Positions 18,846 to 31,955 are shown, numbered from the stretch's first letter. The stretch is DNA of 64,000 bases from Pseudoruegeria aquimaris (GCF_900172235.1 NZ_FWFQ01000013.1:1-64000), one strand, 5' to 3'. The notes: generated from the letters alone by a model not told the origin. Translations and numbers: made by a program.

Positions 18846-20141
18846 ATGTCTGACACAAACAAGACTGCGACGCTGAGCTTCGGCGACAAGACGCTGGAGC
18901 TCCCGATCCTCAGCCCCACTGCCGGGCCCGACGTGATCGACATCCGCCGTCTTTACGCCGATGGCGGCGTGTTCACCTACGATCCGGGGTTCACCTCCAC
19001 CGCCTCCTGCGAATCCACCATCACCTTCATCGACGGCGAAAAAGGCGAACTGCTGCACCGCGGCTACCCGATCGACCAGCTCGCCGGGAAATCCCACTTC
19101 CTCGAAGTCTGCTACCTGCTGCTCTACGGCGAACTGCCCTCCGCCGCCCAGCTTGAGGATTTCGAAAGCCGTGTGACCAACCACACGATGATCCACGAGC
19201 AGATGGCCAACTTCTTCCGCGGCTTCCGCCGCGATGCCCACCCGATGGCGATCATGGTCGGCGTCGTGGGCGCGATGAGCGCCTTCTACCACGATTCCAC
19301 CGACATCTCCGATCCGTGGCAGCGCGAAGTGGCCTCGATCCGAATGATCGCGAAGATGCCCACGATCGCGGCCATGGCCTACAAATACACCATCGGCCAG
19401 CCCTTCGTTTATCCGCGCAACGATCTGGACTACGCCTCCAACTTCCTGCGCATGTGCTTCGCGGTGCCGGCCGAGGACTACGAGGTCAACCCGATCCTGA
19501 GCCGCGCGATGGACCGGATCTTCACCCTGCACGCCGACCACGAGCAGAATGCCTCCACCTCCACGGTGCGCCTGGCCTCCTCCTCCGGCGCCAACCCCTT
19601 CGCCTGCATCGCCGCCGGCATCGCCTGCCTCTGGGGGCCCGCCCACGGCGGCGCCAACCAGGCCTGCCTCGAAATGCTGCGCGAAATCGGCTCGGTGGAT
19701 CGCATCCCGGAGTTCATCGCCCGCGCCAAGGACAAGAACGATCCCTTCCGCCTGATGGGCTTCGGCCACCGCGTCTACAAGAACTTCGACCCGCGCGCGA
19801 AGGTCATGAAGCAGAGCGCCGACGAAGTGCTCGAACTGCTCGGCGTGGAAAACAACCCGATCCTGCAGGTCGCCAAGGAACTGGAAGCCGCCGCTCTCGC
19901 CGATCCCTACTTCGCCGAGAAGAAGCTCTTCCCGAACGTCGATTTCTACTCCGGCATCATCCTCGAAGCCATGGGCTTCCCGACCGAGATGTTCACCCCC
20001 ATCTTCGCGCTCTCGCGCACCGTGGGCTGGATCTCGCAGTGGAAAGAGCAAATCTCCGATCCGGGCATGAAGATCGGCCGCCCGCGCCAGCTCTACACCG
20101 GCGCCGGCCTGCGCGACTACGTCAACGTGGAAGACCGCTGA
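18846..20141 (+). CDS. gltA: Citrate synthase (type I)
   Basis: First step of the TCA cycle, condensing acetyl-CoA and oxaloacetate. 431 aa, the long hexameric NADH-sensitive type typical of Gram-negatives. Visible are the [11 protein letters not shown] segment, [14 protein letters not shown], the [15 protein letters not shown] loop, and [17 protein letters not shown] with catalytic residues. AAGAGGGTAAAGA provides a moderate ribosome-binding site. It is closed by a strong terminator. acnA, the next enzyme of the cycle, is also in this window but 35 kb away. Confidence 0.98.
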   Translation: MSDTNKTATLSFGDKTLELPILSPTAGPDVIDIRRLYADGGVFTYDPGFTSTASCESTITFIDGEKGELLHRGYPIDQLAGKSHFLEVCYLLLYGELPSAAQLEDFESRVTNHTMIHEQMANFFRGFRRDAHPMAIMVGVVGAMSAFYHDSTDISDPWQREVASIRMIAKMPTIAAMAYKYTIGQPFVYPRNDLDYASNFLRMCFAVPAEDYEVNPILSRAMDRIFTLHADHEQNASTSTVRLASSSGANPFACIAAGIACLWGPAHGGANQACLEMLREIGSVDRIPEFIARAKDKNDPFRLMGFGHRVYKNFDPRAKVMKQSADEVLELLGVENNPILQVAKELEAAALADPYFAEKKLFPNVDFYSGIILEAMGFPTEMFTPIFALSRTVGWISQWKEQISDPGMKIGRPRQLYTGAGLRDYVNVEDR

Positions 20142-20163
20142 GCGGCACGCCATAATACCAAAG

Positions 20164-20192
20164 AAAAAGGGCCGCAAACGCGGCCCTTTTTT
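20164..20192 (+). terminator. Rho-independent terminator of gltA
   Basis: AAAAAGGGCCGC pairs with GCGGCCCTTTTT around an AAAC loop and ends in six T residues. The A-tract on the other side makes it potentially bidirectional, which would also suit the convergent glmM. Confidence 0.95.
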
Positions 20193-20251
20193 CATGCGGG
20201 GCGCCGCCGCGCGCTCCGGAAAAGGGCAAAGCCGAAGCGCAGCCCCACTTT

Positions 20252-20320
20252 GTTCCGAAAATATCCCGGGGGAGCCGCGCCCGCGGGCGCGGCGGGGGCA
20301 GAGCCCCCTGCCCGCCCAGA
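20252..20320. repeat. Dispersed hairpin repeat, copy B, downstream of glmM
   Basis: TTCCGAAAATATCCCGGGGG, then a GCGCCCGCGGGCGC palindrome, then GGGGGCAGAGCCCCCTGCCC directly against the glmM stop codon. It shares the CCGAAAATA(T/C)C(C/T)CGGGGG block and the G-run/C-run stem with copies A and C. It may serve as a 3'-end stem for glmM. Confidence 0.75.
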
Positions 20321-21664
20321 TCAGGAGGCCGAGGCCACCGCCTCGACGATTCTGTCGATCACCTGTTCCAGCAGCGCCGGGTCTTCGCTTTCGCCCATCA
20401 CGCGGATCAGCGGCTCGGTGCCGGATTTCCGGATCAGCAGCCGGCCGCTGCCGTTGAGGCGGGTTTCGCCATCGGCGATGGCGCTCTGCACGGCTTCGGC
20501 CGCCAGCGGCTCGCGCCCGGCCTCGTAGCGGACGTTCTTGAGCAGCTGCGGCACGGTTTCGAAGCTTCGGGTCAGTTCCGAGGCGGCGCGGCCGGTGCGG
20601 GCCATCTCCGCGAGGAACTGCAGCCCCGCGATCAGCCCGTCCCCCGTGGTGGCGTAATCCGTCATCACGATGTGGCCGGACTGTTCACCGCCCAGGTTGA
20701 ACCCGCCCGCGCGCATGGCCTCCACCACGTAGCGATCGCCCACAGGGGTGCGCTTGAGCGCGATCCCCTTGCCGGCGAGATAGCGCTCGAGCCCGAGGTT
20801 GGACATCACCGTGGCCACCAGCGTGTTGCCGGAGAGGCGGCCCTCCTCGGCCCAGCGGGCCGCCAGCAGCGCCATGATCTGGTCGCCGTCGGCGACGCGG
20901 CCCGTCTCGTCGATGATCATCACCCGGTCGGCGTCGCCGTCGAGGCAGATCCCGAGATCCGCGCCGTGCTGAACGACCGTTTCGCTCGCTGTCTGCGTGT
21001 GGGTGGAGCCGCATTTCTCGTTGATGTTGTAGCCGTTGGGCGCAACGCCCACCGGGATCACCTCGGCGCCCAGTTCCCAGAGCACGTCGGGCGCGGCCTT
21101 GTAGGCGGCGCCGTTGGCGCAATCGATCACCACCTTCAGGCCCGAGAGCCTGTCGCGCAGCGGGAAGGTCGTCTTGGCGTATTCGACGTAGCGGCCGCGG
21201 CCGTCGTCGATGCGCTTGGCACGGCCGATGTTCTCGGGCTGGGCCGGGCGGATCTCGCCCTGCAGGATGGCTTCGATCTCGGCCTCGGCCTCGTCGGAAA
21301 GCTTGAAGCCGTCGGGGCCGAAGAACTTGATGCCGTTGTCGTGGTGCGGGTTGTGGCTGGCCGAGATCATGATGCCGAGATCGGCACGCATGGAGCGCGT
21401 CAGGAAGCCCACGGCGGGCGTGGGCACCGGCCCGAGCAGCAGCACGTTCATGCCGGTTGAGGTCAGCCCCGCCGTCAGCGCATTCTCCAGCATGTAGCCC
21501 GAGAGGCGGGTGTCCTTGCCGATCACCACGCGGTGGCGGTTCTGACCGTCCCGGCGGAAATAGCGCCCTGCGGCGGCACCGAGTTTCAGCGCCATGTCGG
21601 CCGTCATCGGATAGGTGTTGGCCTTCCCGCGCACCCCGTCGGTGCCAAAAAGCTTGCGGCTCAT
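20321..21664 (-). CDS. glmM: Phosphoglucosamine mutase
   Basis: Interconverts glucosamine-6-P and glucosamine-1-P for UDP-GlcNAc, peptidoglycan and LPS synthesis. 447 aa with start [16 protein letters not shown], phosphoserine Ser103 in MISASHNP, the Mg-binding DGDADRVMI loop, sugar-binding GGEQSGHI, and C-terminal phosphate-binding [12 protein letters not shown]. It follows folP by about 30 bp on the same strand, so folB-folP-glmM are likely one operon, a common order. Confidence 0.97.
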   Translation of the reverse strand: MSRKLFGTDGVRGKANTYPMTADMALKLGAAAGRYFRRDGQNRHRVVIGKDTRLSGYMLENALTAGLTSTGMNVLLLGPVPTPAVGFLTRSMRADLGIMISASHNPHHDNGIKFFGPDGFKLSDEAEAEIEAILQGEIRPAQPENIGRAKRIDDGRGRYVEYAKTTFPLRDRLSGLKVVIDCANGAAYKAAPDVLWELGAEVIPVGVAPNGYNINEKCGSTHTQTASETVVQHGADLGICLDGDADRVMIIDETGRVADGDQIMALLAARWAEEGRLSGNTLVATVMSNLGLERYLAGKGIALKRTPVGDRYVVEAMRAGGFNLGGEQSGHIVMTDYATTGDGLIAGLQFLAEMARTGRAASELTRSFETVPQLLKNVRYEAGREPLAAEAVQSAIADGETRLNGSGRLLIRKSGTEPLIRVMGESEDPALLEQVIDRIVEAVASAS

Positions 21665-21696
21665 CTGTTCTTGCCTTTCTTGCCCGTCGCTGGGCG

Positions 21697-22728
21697 CTAC
21701 CGCGCGCCCGCCTCGTGGCCCGCCTGCCCGTGCATCACCGCACGCATCAGGTCGATGGCCTGTTTTGTCTCCTTGGTATCATGAACCCGAAGGATCTGAA
21801 CACCCTGCCCCAGCGCGCCGAGCGCCACGGCAACCGAGCCGAATGCGCGATCCTCCGCCGATTCCGCCCCGGCGATGACACCGATGAAACGTTTGCGTGA
21901 GGCGCCCAGAAGGATCGGGCAGCCGAGCGCGTGGAACAGGCTGATGCGTTGCAGCAGCGCGAGGTTGTGGGCAAGCGTCTTGCCGAAGCCGATGCCGGGA
22001 TCGACGCAGATCCGTTCGCGCGGGATCCCGGCCGCCTCGGCCGCCGCTACGCGTTCGGCAAGGAAATCGAAGACATCCAGCAGCACGTTGTCGTAGCGCG
22101 GATCCTTCTGCATGGTTTCGGGGTCGCCCTGCGCATGCATCAGGCAGACAGGCACCCCGGCCGCGGCGCTCACCCCCGCAAGGGCGGGATCATGGGTGAA
22201 GGCGGCCACGTCGTTCACAAGGTTCGCGCCGGCGCGCAGCGCGGCCTCGGCCACCGCGGCCTTGCGCGTGTCGATCGAGATCGGCACCGCGCTCCGCGCC
22301 CGGATCGCCGCGATCACCGGCGCCGTGCGGGCGATCTCGGCTTCGGCTTCCACCGTCGCGGCGCCCGGCCGGGTGGACTCCCCGCCCACGTCGATGATGG
22401 CCACGCCCGCCGCCTCCATCGCCTGCGCATGGGCGAGTGCGGCCTCCGGAGCGTCGAATTTCCCGCCGTCGGAGAAGCTGTCAGGCGTGACGTTGAGGAT
22501 GCCCATCAGCTGCGGCGCCGCCATCGACATGCCGGCCAGCGCTGCGCGCGGGGCGGTCAGCCGGGAAAGCGCCTCGGGTGGCACGGCCTGCGCCGGCAGC
22601 ACGCGCGGCGCCTCGCTGCGCGAGAGAACTTCGACATGGGTGAACCAGCACCAGCCGCCCGCGAGCGTCAGGGCGCCCTCGGGGCGGGCGGGATCGTTTT
22701 GGGGGATCGGTCGGTAGTAGCGTGTCAT
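21697..22728 (-). CDS. folP: Dihydropteroate synthase
   Basis: Joins p-aminobenzoate to dihydropterin pyrophosphate; the sulfonamide target. 343 aa. Signatures [44 protein letters not shown] and GASRKRFIG are present. The ATG at 22728 gives an N-terminal extension of about 65 residues before the barrel, which appears usual for this order and is of unknown use. No strong ribosome-binding site is visible, which is consistent with translational coupling to folB 52 bp upstream. Confidence 0.95.
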   Translation of the reverse strand: MTRYYRPIPQNDPARPEGALTLAGGWCWFTHVEVLSRSEAPRVLPAQAVPPEALSRLTAPRAALAGMSMAAPQLMGILNVTPDSFSDGGKFDAPEAALAHAQAMEAAGVAIIDVGGESTRPGAATVEAEAEIARTAPVIAAIRARSAVPISIDTRKAAVAEAALRAGANLVNDVAAFTHDPALAGVSAAAGVPVCLMHAQGDPETMQKDPRYDNVLLDVFDFLAERVAAAEAAGIPRERICVDPGIGFGKTLAHNLALLQRISLFHALGCPILLGASRKRFIGVIAGAESAEDRAFGSVAVALGALGQGVQILRVHDTKETKQAIDLMRAVMHGQAGHEAGAR

Positions 22729-22780
22729 GGGGCGGGTATTCCCCGAGGCGGCGCGCTTTGGCAAGCCCCCTCACCACCCG

Positions 22781-23716
22781 TCAGAGATCGGCGAAGGCGC
22801 CGAGGCCGAGCCGGCGTTGCGGGATCGCCCCTTCCGGGGCCCGGCCGTCACCGATGAAGAGGCATTCGGCCGCCTGGATCTGCCCGGCGAGCCAATAGGC
22901 CAGCTGGTCGGCGTCGCGCGGAGAGATGCCGGGGCCGTCCACGGCGTCCAGCACGATCTTGGAGGGCGCCCAGACGCTGATTTCGCCGGTCTTGATGGCG
23001 TGGTCCAGCTCGGTGCGGGTGCCGACCACGACGCAGCGCGGATCGCGCCCGGCGAGCACCCAGGCGTTCTGCTCGATCGCCAGCAGATCGATGCGCCGCT
23101 GGGCCGCAGGGGCGGCGGCGGCGGGCGCAGGCATGTCCCCCGCCCCGACGCAGAGCACCGCCGGCAGATCGGAGGCCTCCAGCGCGTCCAGCCACTGCGT
23201 GAGCGCGGAGCTCGCCAGCACGGCATTGCCGAGATAGACGACGCGTGCCCCGGCGGCCACGGGCACGGGGGCGGGCTTCACCGGGCGCAGCGGCGGCTCT
23301 TTGCGGGCGCGCACGATCTCGACCCCGAGGGCGCCCGGCCCCCTGTCGAGCTTCTCGATCCGCACGAAGACGCGCATCGCCTGCGGCGCCAGCAGGATGC
23401 GCTCGGCCACCCGTTCGGCCAGCGTTTCCAGCAGGTTGAGCCGCTCGGCGGCCAGTTCGAAGGCGATGGCCTCGGTGAGCGTGTCGTAGGAGAGGATGCG
23501 GTCCACGTCATCGTCCACCGGCCCGGTCTGGGGCAGCAGTTCGACGACGATGTTGAAACAGATCCGCTGGGTGGTGCCGCGTTCGGACTGGAAGGCCCCG
23601 ATCTCGACCTCGACCGTGTGGTCGCGCAGGCTGATCCTGTCGCGCAGTTCGGCCCCCTGCGTGGCGGCGCTGCGTTCGGCCGGATGGGCGAAGGCGAGGT
23701 GGATGTCTTTGCTCAT
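22781..23716 (-). CDS. folB: Dihydroneopterin aldolase with uncharacterised C-terminal domain
   Basis: Residues about 20-140 are a dihydroneopterin aldolase domain of folate synthesis (RISLRDHTVEVEIGAF, YDTLTEAIAFEL, VRIEKLDRGPGALGVEI). The protein continues for about 170 more residues with a Pro-rich joint and a second alpha/beta region (VVYLGNAVLASSALTQWLDAL, PAVLCVGAGDMPAP, CVVVGTRTELDHAI, LAYWLAGQIQAAECLFIGDG). FolB alone is about 120 aa, so this is a fusion. I do not recognise the second domain; its Rossmann-like strands suggest nucleotide or pterin binding. It is the first gene of folB-folP-glmM. Confidence 0.9.
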   Translation of the reverse strand: MSKDIHLAFAHPAERSAATQGAELRDRISLRDHTVEVEIGAFQSERGTTQRICFNIVVELLPQTGPVDDDVDRILSYDTLTEAIAFELAAERLNLLETLAERVAERILLAPQAMRVFVRIEKLDRGPGALGVEIVRARKEPPLRPVKPAPVPVAAGARVVYLGNAVLASSALTQWLDALEASDLPAVLCVGAGDMPAPAAAAPAAQRRIDLLAIEQNAWVLAGRDPRCVVVGTRTELDHAIKTGEISVWAPSKIVLDAVDGPGISPRDADQLAYWLAGQIQAAECLFIGDGRAPEGAIPQRRLGLGAFADL

Positions 23717-23831
23717 GGCGCAATCCTCTTGCGGTCTGGCCTCGGCTCGCCGCCCCCGGCGGGGCGGCTGCGGGCCGGTGTGGCCGTGTATAGAGGATTA
23801 TCCGGTGCGGTTAAGCACCAATTGCGACGGT

Positions 23832-24527
23832 TCAGCGTTTGGAGACGCGGATCGGCTTCCTGTAGAAGTGGTGCACCCCGATCGTGGCCGTGCGCGGGAA
23901 CTTGCGCGCCCAGGAGGGGCTGACGGCCTTGGTATGATAGTGGGTGGCGCCGCCGGTCAGGGGGCGATCATGGGCCTCCATGGCCGCAAGCGCGATCTTG
24001 CCGACGTTGCTGTAGGCCTTCTTTTCGCGGATCACTTCCTCGTGCCCGTCGCAGGTGAAGGTGAACTGGCACTGGTATTTCCGCCCGGTGCCCTGGTGCA
24101 CCACCTCGCAGATGGTATCAGGGTAGGATGCGGAATCCACGCGGTTCAGGATCACTTCCGCCACCGCGAACTGGCCCTTGATGCTTTCGCCACGGGCCTC
24201 GAAGTAGAGCGCCTTCGCGAGGCATTCCCATTGTTCATCGCCCTTGGCGGGCGGCTGTCCGCGCAGCCATTCGCGCGTATAGCTGATGCCGGACGTGAGG
24301 TTCTTCGGGCGCGGCTTCGGCTTGAGCGAAGTCGTCAGCTGGTTGAGGTAGGCGTCGGTCACGCCCTCCAGCGCGCTGCGCTCCTGCATCATCAGCCGGT
24401 TCAGTTGCGGGCCGACGAGAGCAATCGGATCAGAGCTGCTGCTGAGCGTTTCGCTGGCGTGCCCCGTGACACCGTAGAAAATCGTGAGCCCGGCGACCGC
24501 CAGGGCCTTTCGAAGTTGTAGGCGCAT
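23832..24527 (-). CDS. Exported cell-wall hydrolase, SleB family
   Basis: 231 aa with an N-terminal signal sequence (KALAVAGLTIFYGVTGHASE). The C-terminal half is a Hydrolase_2/SleB domain, with ALYFEARGE as the catalytic Glu segment, AEVILNRVDS, and a His-rich GGATHYHTKAVSPSW. The family cleaves peptidoglycan glycan strands. It acts in the periplasm. The gene is monocistronic with a 230-bp AT-richer upstream region. Confidence 0.9.
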   Translation of the reverse strand: MRLQLRKALAVAGLTIFYGVTGHASETLSSSSDPIALVGPQLNRLMMQERSALEGVTDAYLNQLTTSLKPKPRPKNLTSGISYTREWLRGQPPAKGDEQWECLAKALYFEARGESIKGQFAVAEVILNRVDSASYPDTICEVVHQGTGRKYQCQFTFTCDGHEEVIREKKAYSNVGKIALAAMEAHDRPLTGGATHYHTKAVSPSWARKFPRTATIGVHHFYRKPIRVSKR

Positions 24528-24757
24528 GTTTTACCCAGATCGTTCTTGTCATTCGTACCAAACACAATTCCCAGCCCCCTCCGACCAAGAACAGGAGCGG
24601 CTTAAAGGATTGATTTTGTTGAGTCGACTCCTGCTTGCCGTCCGGGTCAGGATCGGCACAAAGCTGCCAAGCGCGAAATCGCGGCGGCGGGGCGCGCCGC
24701 GGCCGCCGCCGCGAAGGCAAAATCCAACCTCAGGTCAAGTGATTGATTCGTATAAAT
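24528..24757. other. SleB upstream region with GANTC palindrome
   Basis: 230 bp between the PPDK-like gene end and the SleB start, AT-richer than its surroundings. It holds a perfect 10-bp palindrome GAGTCGACTC (24621-24630), which contains two overlapping GANTC sites (the CcrM methylation sequence), and another GATTC near 24746. No confident -35/-10 was found. Confidence 0.35.
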
Positions 24758-27313
<2,556 letters not shown>

Positions 27314-27407
27314 CGCGGCGTCCCTCCTGCGTCTGCGCAGCATAACCGCGGCAGACGCAGAAACAAGTGGGCGCAACGCGGCAGCGCGCCTACGCCGCGG
27401 CCCGGCC

Positions 27408-29465
27408 TCAGCCCTCGATGCGGGTCAGATCGGCCACCTGTCCGCAGATCGCGCGGATGCGGTGCAGCAGGTTCAGGCGGTTGCGGCGGATGATCTCGCT
27501 CTCGGCGTTCACCTGCACGGCCTCGAAGAAGGCATCGATCGGCCCCCGCAGCGCGGCCATGGCCGCCATGGCGGCCGCGAAATCTTCGGCCTCGATGGCC
27601 GGAGAGATCGCCGCTTCCGCCGTGTCGAGCGCCGCGAAGAGGGCCTTTTCCTCGTCGTTTTCGGCGAATTTCACATCCGCGCCGAAGGAGTATTCCACGC
27701 CGTCCTTGGCCTCGGCCTGGGTGAGGATGTTGTTGGCGCGCTTGAAGCCCTGGATCAGGTTCTCGCCGTCATCGGTGGCCAGCACGTCCTGCAGCGCGCG
27801 GGCGCGCGCGACGAGCAGCGCCAGATCGTCGTTGCCCTCCATCGCGAGGCAAGCGTCGATCACGTCGTGGCGGATGCCCTGATCGCGCAGGTAGACTTTC
27901 AGGCGGTCGTGGAAGAAGGCCAGCAGATCGGCGGCATCGGCCCCCGGATAGCCCTTGGCAAAGACCTCGCCCAGGCCGGCGCGCACGCCGTTTTCCAGCA
28001 CCAGCCGGATCACGCCGAGCGCGGCGCGGCGCAGGGCGAAGGGATCCTTGGAGCCCGTCGGCTTCTCATCGATGGCCCAGAAGCCGGTGAGCGTGTCGAG
28101 CTTGTCGGCCAGGGCCACGGCCACGGAAACGGCCTCCGTCGGCACGTCGTCGGACGGCCCCAGCGGCGAGTAGTGCTGCTCGCAGGCGTTGGCGACCTCC
28201 TGCGGCAGGCCGGCGGCTTCGGCGTAGTAGCGGCCCATCAACCCTTGCAGTTCGGGGAATTCATAGACCATCTCGCTGGAGAGATCCGCCTTGGCCACGC
28301 GGGCCGCCTGCTCGGCCAGATCGGGATCGGCGCCCACCAGCGGCGCGATCTCGCGCGCCAGCGCGGCGATGCGCCCGATGCGCTCGCCTTGCGTGCCCAG
28401 CTTGTTGTGGAAGGTCACGTTATCAAGCGCCTGCACCCATTGGCTCATGTCGCTTTGGGCGACGCGCAGATCGTTCTCCCAGAAGAATTTCGCATCAGAC
28501 AGCCGCGCAAACAGCACCTTCTGGTTCCCGGCGAGGATGGTCTTGCCCTGGTCCTTCGTCTCGCGGTTGGCCACGGTGATGAATTTCTCGATCCGGCCCG
28601 TGGCCGGGTTCTTCACCGAGAAGAACTTCTGGTGCTCCTTCATCGAGGTCTGCAGCACCTCCGGCGGCAGGCCGAGGAAATCCTCCGCGATGTCGCCCAT
28701 CAGCACCACGGGCCATTCCACCAGCCCGGCCACCTCGGTGAGCAGGCCCTTGTCCTCCACCACTTCGAGCCCCTGCGCGAAAGCCATGTTGGTGGCGTCG
28801 GCCCAGATGTGCTCGGCGCGCTCCTCGGCGTCCAGCACCACGTGCGCGCGCTTGAGCTTGGCCGCGTAGTCCTCGAAGGAAGAAACGGAAATCGCGCCCG
28901 GCGCCATGAAGCGGTGGCCTTCCGTCGTGTTCCCGGCGGTGATGCCGTCCACCTCGAAGGGCACGACGCGCGCGCCCTCTTCATCGCTCAGGATGCAGAG
29001 GATGGAGTGCAGCGGACGCACCCAGCGCAGGGAGCCGGCGCCCCAGCGCATGGACTTCGGCCAGGGGAAGTTGCGGATCACGCCTTCCAGCACCTCGGCG
29101 ATGATCGCCTCGGCGGGGCGTCCGGGCTTCTCGATGGAGGCGAAATAGACCTGGCCCTTCTTGTCGTCGCGGATCTCGAGCTGCTCCATCGTGAGCCCGG
29201 TGGAGCGCAGGAAGCCCTCCAGCGCCTTTTCCGGCGCGCCCACCTTCGGCCCCTTGCGCTCTTCGCGCACGGTGGGGCTTTCGGAGAGCAGGCCCTCCAC
29301 CGAGAGCGCCAGCCGGCGCGGGGTGGAGAAGGCGCCGGCGGAGGCATAGGTGAGGCCCGCACCCACGAGCCCGTCCGTCACCAGCCGCTTCAAATCGGCG
29401 GCGGCCTTTCCCTGCATGCGCGCGGGGATTTCCTCGGAGAAGAGTTCGATCAGAAGGTCGGGCAT
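27408..29465 (-). CDS. glyS: Glycine--tRNA ligase, beta subunit
   Basis: Large subunit of the heterotetrameric bacterial glycyl-tRNA synthetase. 685 aa, starting [18 protein letters not shown]. Central KFFSVKNP and the C-terminal anticodon-binding region near [10 protein letters not shown] are family features. It starts 9 bp after the gltS stop on the same strand. glyQ lies upstream, separated by gltS, a small anchored protein and an opposite-strand marC. Confidence 0.97.
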   Translation of the reverse strand: MPDLLIELFSEEIPARMQGKAAADLKRLVTDGLVGAGLTYASAGAFSTPRRLALSVEGLLSESPTVREERKGPKVGAPEKALEGFLRSTGLTMEQLEIRDDKKGQVYFASIEKPGRPAEAIIAEVLEGVIRNFPWPKSMRWGAGSLRWVRPLHSILCILSDEEGARVVPFEVDGITAGNTTEGHRFMAPGAISVSSFEDYAAKLKRAHVVLDAEERAEHIWADATNMAFAQGLEVVEDKGLLTEVAGLVEWPVVLMGDIAEDFLGLPPEVLQTSMKEHQKFFSVKNPATGRIEKFITVANRETKDQGKTILAGNQKVLFARLSDAKFFWENDLRVAQSDMSQWVQALDNVTFHNKLGTQGERIGRIAALAREIAPLVGADPDLAEQAARVAKADLSSEMVYEFPELQGLMGRYYAEAAGLPQEVANACEQHYSPLGPSDDVPTEAVSVAVALADKLDTLTGFWAIDEKPTGSKDPFALRRAALGVIRLVLENGVRAGLGEVFAKGYPGADAADLLAFFHDRLKVYLRDQGIRHDVIDACLAMEGNDDLALLVARARALQDVLATDDGENLIQGFKRANNILTQAEAKDGVEYSFGADVKFAENDEEKALFAALDTAEAAISPAIEAEDFAAAMAAMAALRGPIDAFFEAVQVNAESEIIRRNRLNLLHRIRAICGQVADLTRIEG

Positions 29466-29474
29466 TTGCTTGTC

Positions 29475-30686
29475 CTAGAACGTCAGGAAGATCTGGATGA
29501 CGACGGCATTCGCCAAATCAACGAAGAAGGCGCTTACCAGCGGAAGGATGATGAAGGCAACAGGGGACGGGCCGTAATTCTTGGTGACGGCCGTCATGTT
29601 GGCGATGGCGGTGGGGGTGGCGCCCAGCGCGAAGCCGCCGAAGCCGGCCGCCAGCACCGCGGCGCGGTAGCTTGCGCCCATCACCGGGAAGAGCACGAAG
29701 ATCACGAAGGCCAGCGCGATCAGCGTCTGGGCGGCGAGCACGATGGCCAAAGTGCCGCCCATGCCGGCCAGCTGCCACAGCTGCAGCGACATCAGCGACA
29801 TGGCCAGGAACAGGCCGAGGGCGAAATCCGAGATCAGCGCCAGCTCCGGCGTGCGGCTCACTTCCGGCGCGCGGGGCAGCAGCAGCGGGCGCAGGTTGCC
29901 CACCACGATCCCCATGATCAGGCAGGGCACGAAAACCGGCAGCTTCAGCCCTGTGGCCTCGATCGCCCCGTAGAGCGCGTAGCCCAGCAGGATCGCGATG
30001 TTGAGCGTGAGCAGCACCCGCATCAGCCCGACGTGGGTGATGTTGTGGCGCTCGGCGTCCTCGTGGGGATTGCCCACCGAGCCTTCCTCCTCGGGGTGAT
30101 CCGGCGTCAGGCCCTTGCCCTCGATCAGGATCTTGGCGATCGGGCCGCCGATGAGCGCGGCGACGATGAGCCCCAGCGTGGCCATCGCGACCCCGATCTC
30201 CTCAAGCCCGGGCTGGCCGGTGCGCGCGGCGATCTCGGGCGCCCAGGCGATGGCGGTGCCATGGCCGCCGATCAGCGCGGCGGAGCCCAAGAGCACCGAC
30301 ATCTGCGACGGCAGGCCGAAGACGAAGGTGGCGACGAGCCCCACGATGTTCTGCACGAAGAGGAAGGCCAGCGTCAGCAGCAGCAGCAGGAACAGGGGCT
30401 TTCCGCCACGGATCAGATCCGCCATCCGCGCGTTCAGCCCGATGCCGGTGAAGAAGAGCACCAGCAGGAAATCGCGGCTGGCCATCTCGAAGCTGATCTC
30501 GATTCCGGCGAAGCGGTAGAGGGCGAAGGTGAGCAGCGCTGCGGCCAAGCCGCCGGAGACGGGCTCGGGAATGTTGAAATCGCGCAAGGGGCGCCAGGCC
30601 CGCGTCAGCTGCACGCCGAGAAGGTAGACGAAGATCCCGAAGGAGACCGCCACGAACTCGGGCACGACGAGGCTCTGTGGCTCCAT
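29475..30686 (-). CDS. gltS: Sodium/glutamate symporter
   Basis: Na+-dependent L-glutamate uptake carrier of the inner membrane. 403 aa with about ten hydrophobic segments in two inverted halves. Conserved GGHGTAIAWAP and LGATPTAIANM re-entrant loops are visible. The ATG at 30686 (MEPQSLVVPEF) is preferred over a non-conserved upstream extension. Its placement directly between a small anchored protein and glyS suggests it has been inserted into the glyQ-glyS operon and is co-transcribed. Confidence 0.93.
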   Translation of the reverse strand: MEPQSLVVPEFVAVSFGIFVYLLGVQLTRAWRPLRDFNIPEPVSGGLAAALLTFALYRFAGIEISFEMASRDFLLVLFFTGIGLNARMADLIRGGKPLFLLLLLTLAFLFVQNIVGLVATFVFGLPSQMSVLLGSAALIGGHGTAIAWAPEIAARTGQPGLEEIGVAMATLGLIVAALIGGPIAKILIEGKGLTPDHPEEEGSVGNPHEDAERHNITHVGLMRVLLTLNIAILLGYALYGAIEATGLKLPVFVPCLIMGIVVGNLRPLLLPRAPEVSRTPELALISDFALGLFLAMSLMSLQLWQLAGMGGTLAIVLAAQTLIALAFVIFVLFPVMGASYRAAVLAAGFGGFALGATPTAIANMTAVTKNYGPSPVAFIILPLVSAFFVDLANAVVIQIFLTF

Positions 30687-30690
30687 CGGG

Positions 30691-31164
30691 CTAGTCCCTG
30701 AATTTTTCGTTGAGCTGGTGCCAGGCGAAGGCGCGGCCATCTTCGTAGACGGCGATCACCCGGTCCACCCCGTCGTGGATCTCGGCGCGCGACAGGAAGG
30801 CGAAGGCGGTGCCGTTTTCCAGATCGGCGCCGATGCGGCCGGCATCGAAGCAGGAAAACCACCCCGGCGCGACCAGCGGTTCCGGCGCGTCGTAGGTGAC
30901 GAAGGTCTCCGTGAGCATGGCGACGGACATCGGCGTGGTGAAACAGGCCCGATAGCGCAGCGGCGAGGAGCTGGCGTCGATCCCCTCGAACGCCTCGACG
31001 AGCATCGGCTCGGGCGCGCCGGTGGCCAGGTTGGTGAGCGTCAGCTCTTCGCCGGCCGTCTCGGGCAGACGGTCATAGAAGCCGTAGACCTGCAGGTAAT
31101 ACATCACGATCCCCGCGATCAGACCCGTTGCCACGATGGCGCCTCCTGCGATTTTTCCCTTCAT
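30691..31164 (-). CDS. Small membrane-anchored protein (DUF6446-like)
   Basis: 157 aa: an N-terminal membrane helix (GGAIVATGLIAGIVMYYL) followed by a soluble domain facing the periplasm. Conserved-looking segments include FEGIDASSSPLRYRACFTTP and a C-terminal VIAVYEDGRAFAWHQLNEKF. It resembles the DUF6446 family found between glyQ and glyS in Rhodobacteraceae; some members are mislabelled as histidine kinases, but there is no kinase domain here. ATG at 31164 follows GGAGGGGCAGGG. It ends 4 bp before gltS. Function unknown. Confidence 0.7.
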   Translation of the reverse strand: MKGKIAGGAIVATGLIAGIVMYYLQVYGFYDRLPETAGEELTLTNLATGAPEPMLVEAFEGIDASSSPLRYRACFTTPMSVAMLTETFVTYDAPEPLVAPGWFSCFDAGRIGADLENGTAFAFLSRAEIHDGVDRVIAVYEDGRAFAWHQLNEKFRD

Positions 31165-31247
31165 CCCTGCCCCTCCGCCTGTTTGCGGGCTTGCCATGAC
31201 GCCCTGCCCTTACCACTCTGCGACCGGCAGCACCACCGGAGAGCGCC

Positions 31248-31889
31248 ATGAGCGACACTTTCTTCATATCCATGTTCGGCGCCCTGTTCGCGGTGATGAA
31301 CCCGTTCGTCAATCTGCCTGTATTTCTCGGGCTCACCGAGGGGCAATCCGTCGCGCAGCAGCGCGCGGCGAGCCTGCAGATCATGCTCTACACCGCCGTC
31401 ATGTGCGCGGTGGTGGCGGTGGCGGGGGCGGCGATCCTGAAATTCTTCGGGATCTCGGTGGACGCCTTCCGCCTTGCCGGCGGGCTGGTGCTGGGCCAGA
31501 TCGGGCTGAACATGCTCAACGGCGCCTCCAGCCATGCCCATCACGGCAGCGTGGCGGAGCAGAAGGAGCAGGCCGAGGTGGAGAGCATCGCCTTCTTCCC
31601 GATGACCTTCCCGATGCTCGTGGGCCCCGGCACGATCACGACGCTGATCCTGTTCTCCGAGAAGGCGGATTCGCTGCCCAACCTCGCCGCCTACGCCGGC
31701 GTGGTGGCCGTGGTGATCGCCATGCTGGGGCTGACCTTCTGGTTTGCGGGCAGCATCGGGCGGCACATGACGGTGACGATGCGGGTGATCATGAGCCGGA
31801 TCATGGGGATGATCCTGATGGCGATCGCCGCCGGGATGATCACCGAAGGGCTGAAGGTATTGCTGCCCGGGCTGGCAGGAACAGCGTGA
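31248..31889 (+). CDS. MarC-family integral membrane protein
   Basis: 213 aa, six predicted membrane helices, UPF0056/MarC family: ALFAVMNPFVNLPVFLGLT at the start, FFPMTFPMLVGPGTITTLI in the middle, and a C-terminal IMGMILMAIAAGMITEGLK. Once linked to multiple antibiotic resistance by position only; true function unknown. It stands alone on the plus strand, divergent from the small anchored gene and convergent with glyQ, interrupting an otherwise minus-strand glyQ-glyS block. Confidence 0.88.
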   Translation: MSDTFFISMFGALFAVMNPFVNLPVFLGLTEGQSVAQQRAASLQIMLYTAVMCAVVAVAGAAILKFFGISVDAFRLAGGLVLGQIGLNMLNGASSHAHHGSVAEQKEQAEVESIAFFPMTFPMLVGPGTITTLILFSEKADSLPNLAAYAGVVAVVIAMLGLTFWFAGSIGRHMTVTMRVIMSRIMGMILMAIAAGMITEGLKVLLPGLAGTA

Positions 31890-31890
31890 C

Positions 31891-31943
31891 GAGGCCGGGG
31901 GCGCTGCCCCCGGCCCCCCGGGATATTTCCGGTCAAAAGATGA
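31891..31943. repeat. Dispersed hairpin repeat, copy C, between marC and glyQ
   Basis: A perfect ten-base stem GGCCGGGGGC / GCCCCCGGCC (31893-31915, loop GCT), followed by CCCCGGGATATTTCCGGTCA. It is the inverted form of copies A and B. Located between two convergent stop codons, it could serve as a bidirectional 3'-end stem. Confidence 0.75.
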
Positions 31944-31955
31944 GGCGGAAGCCGC

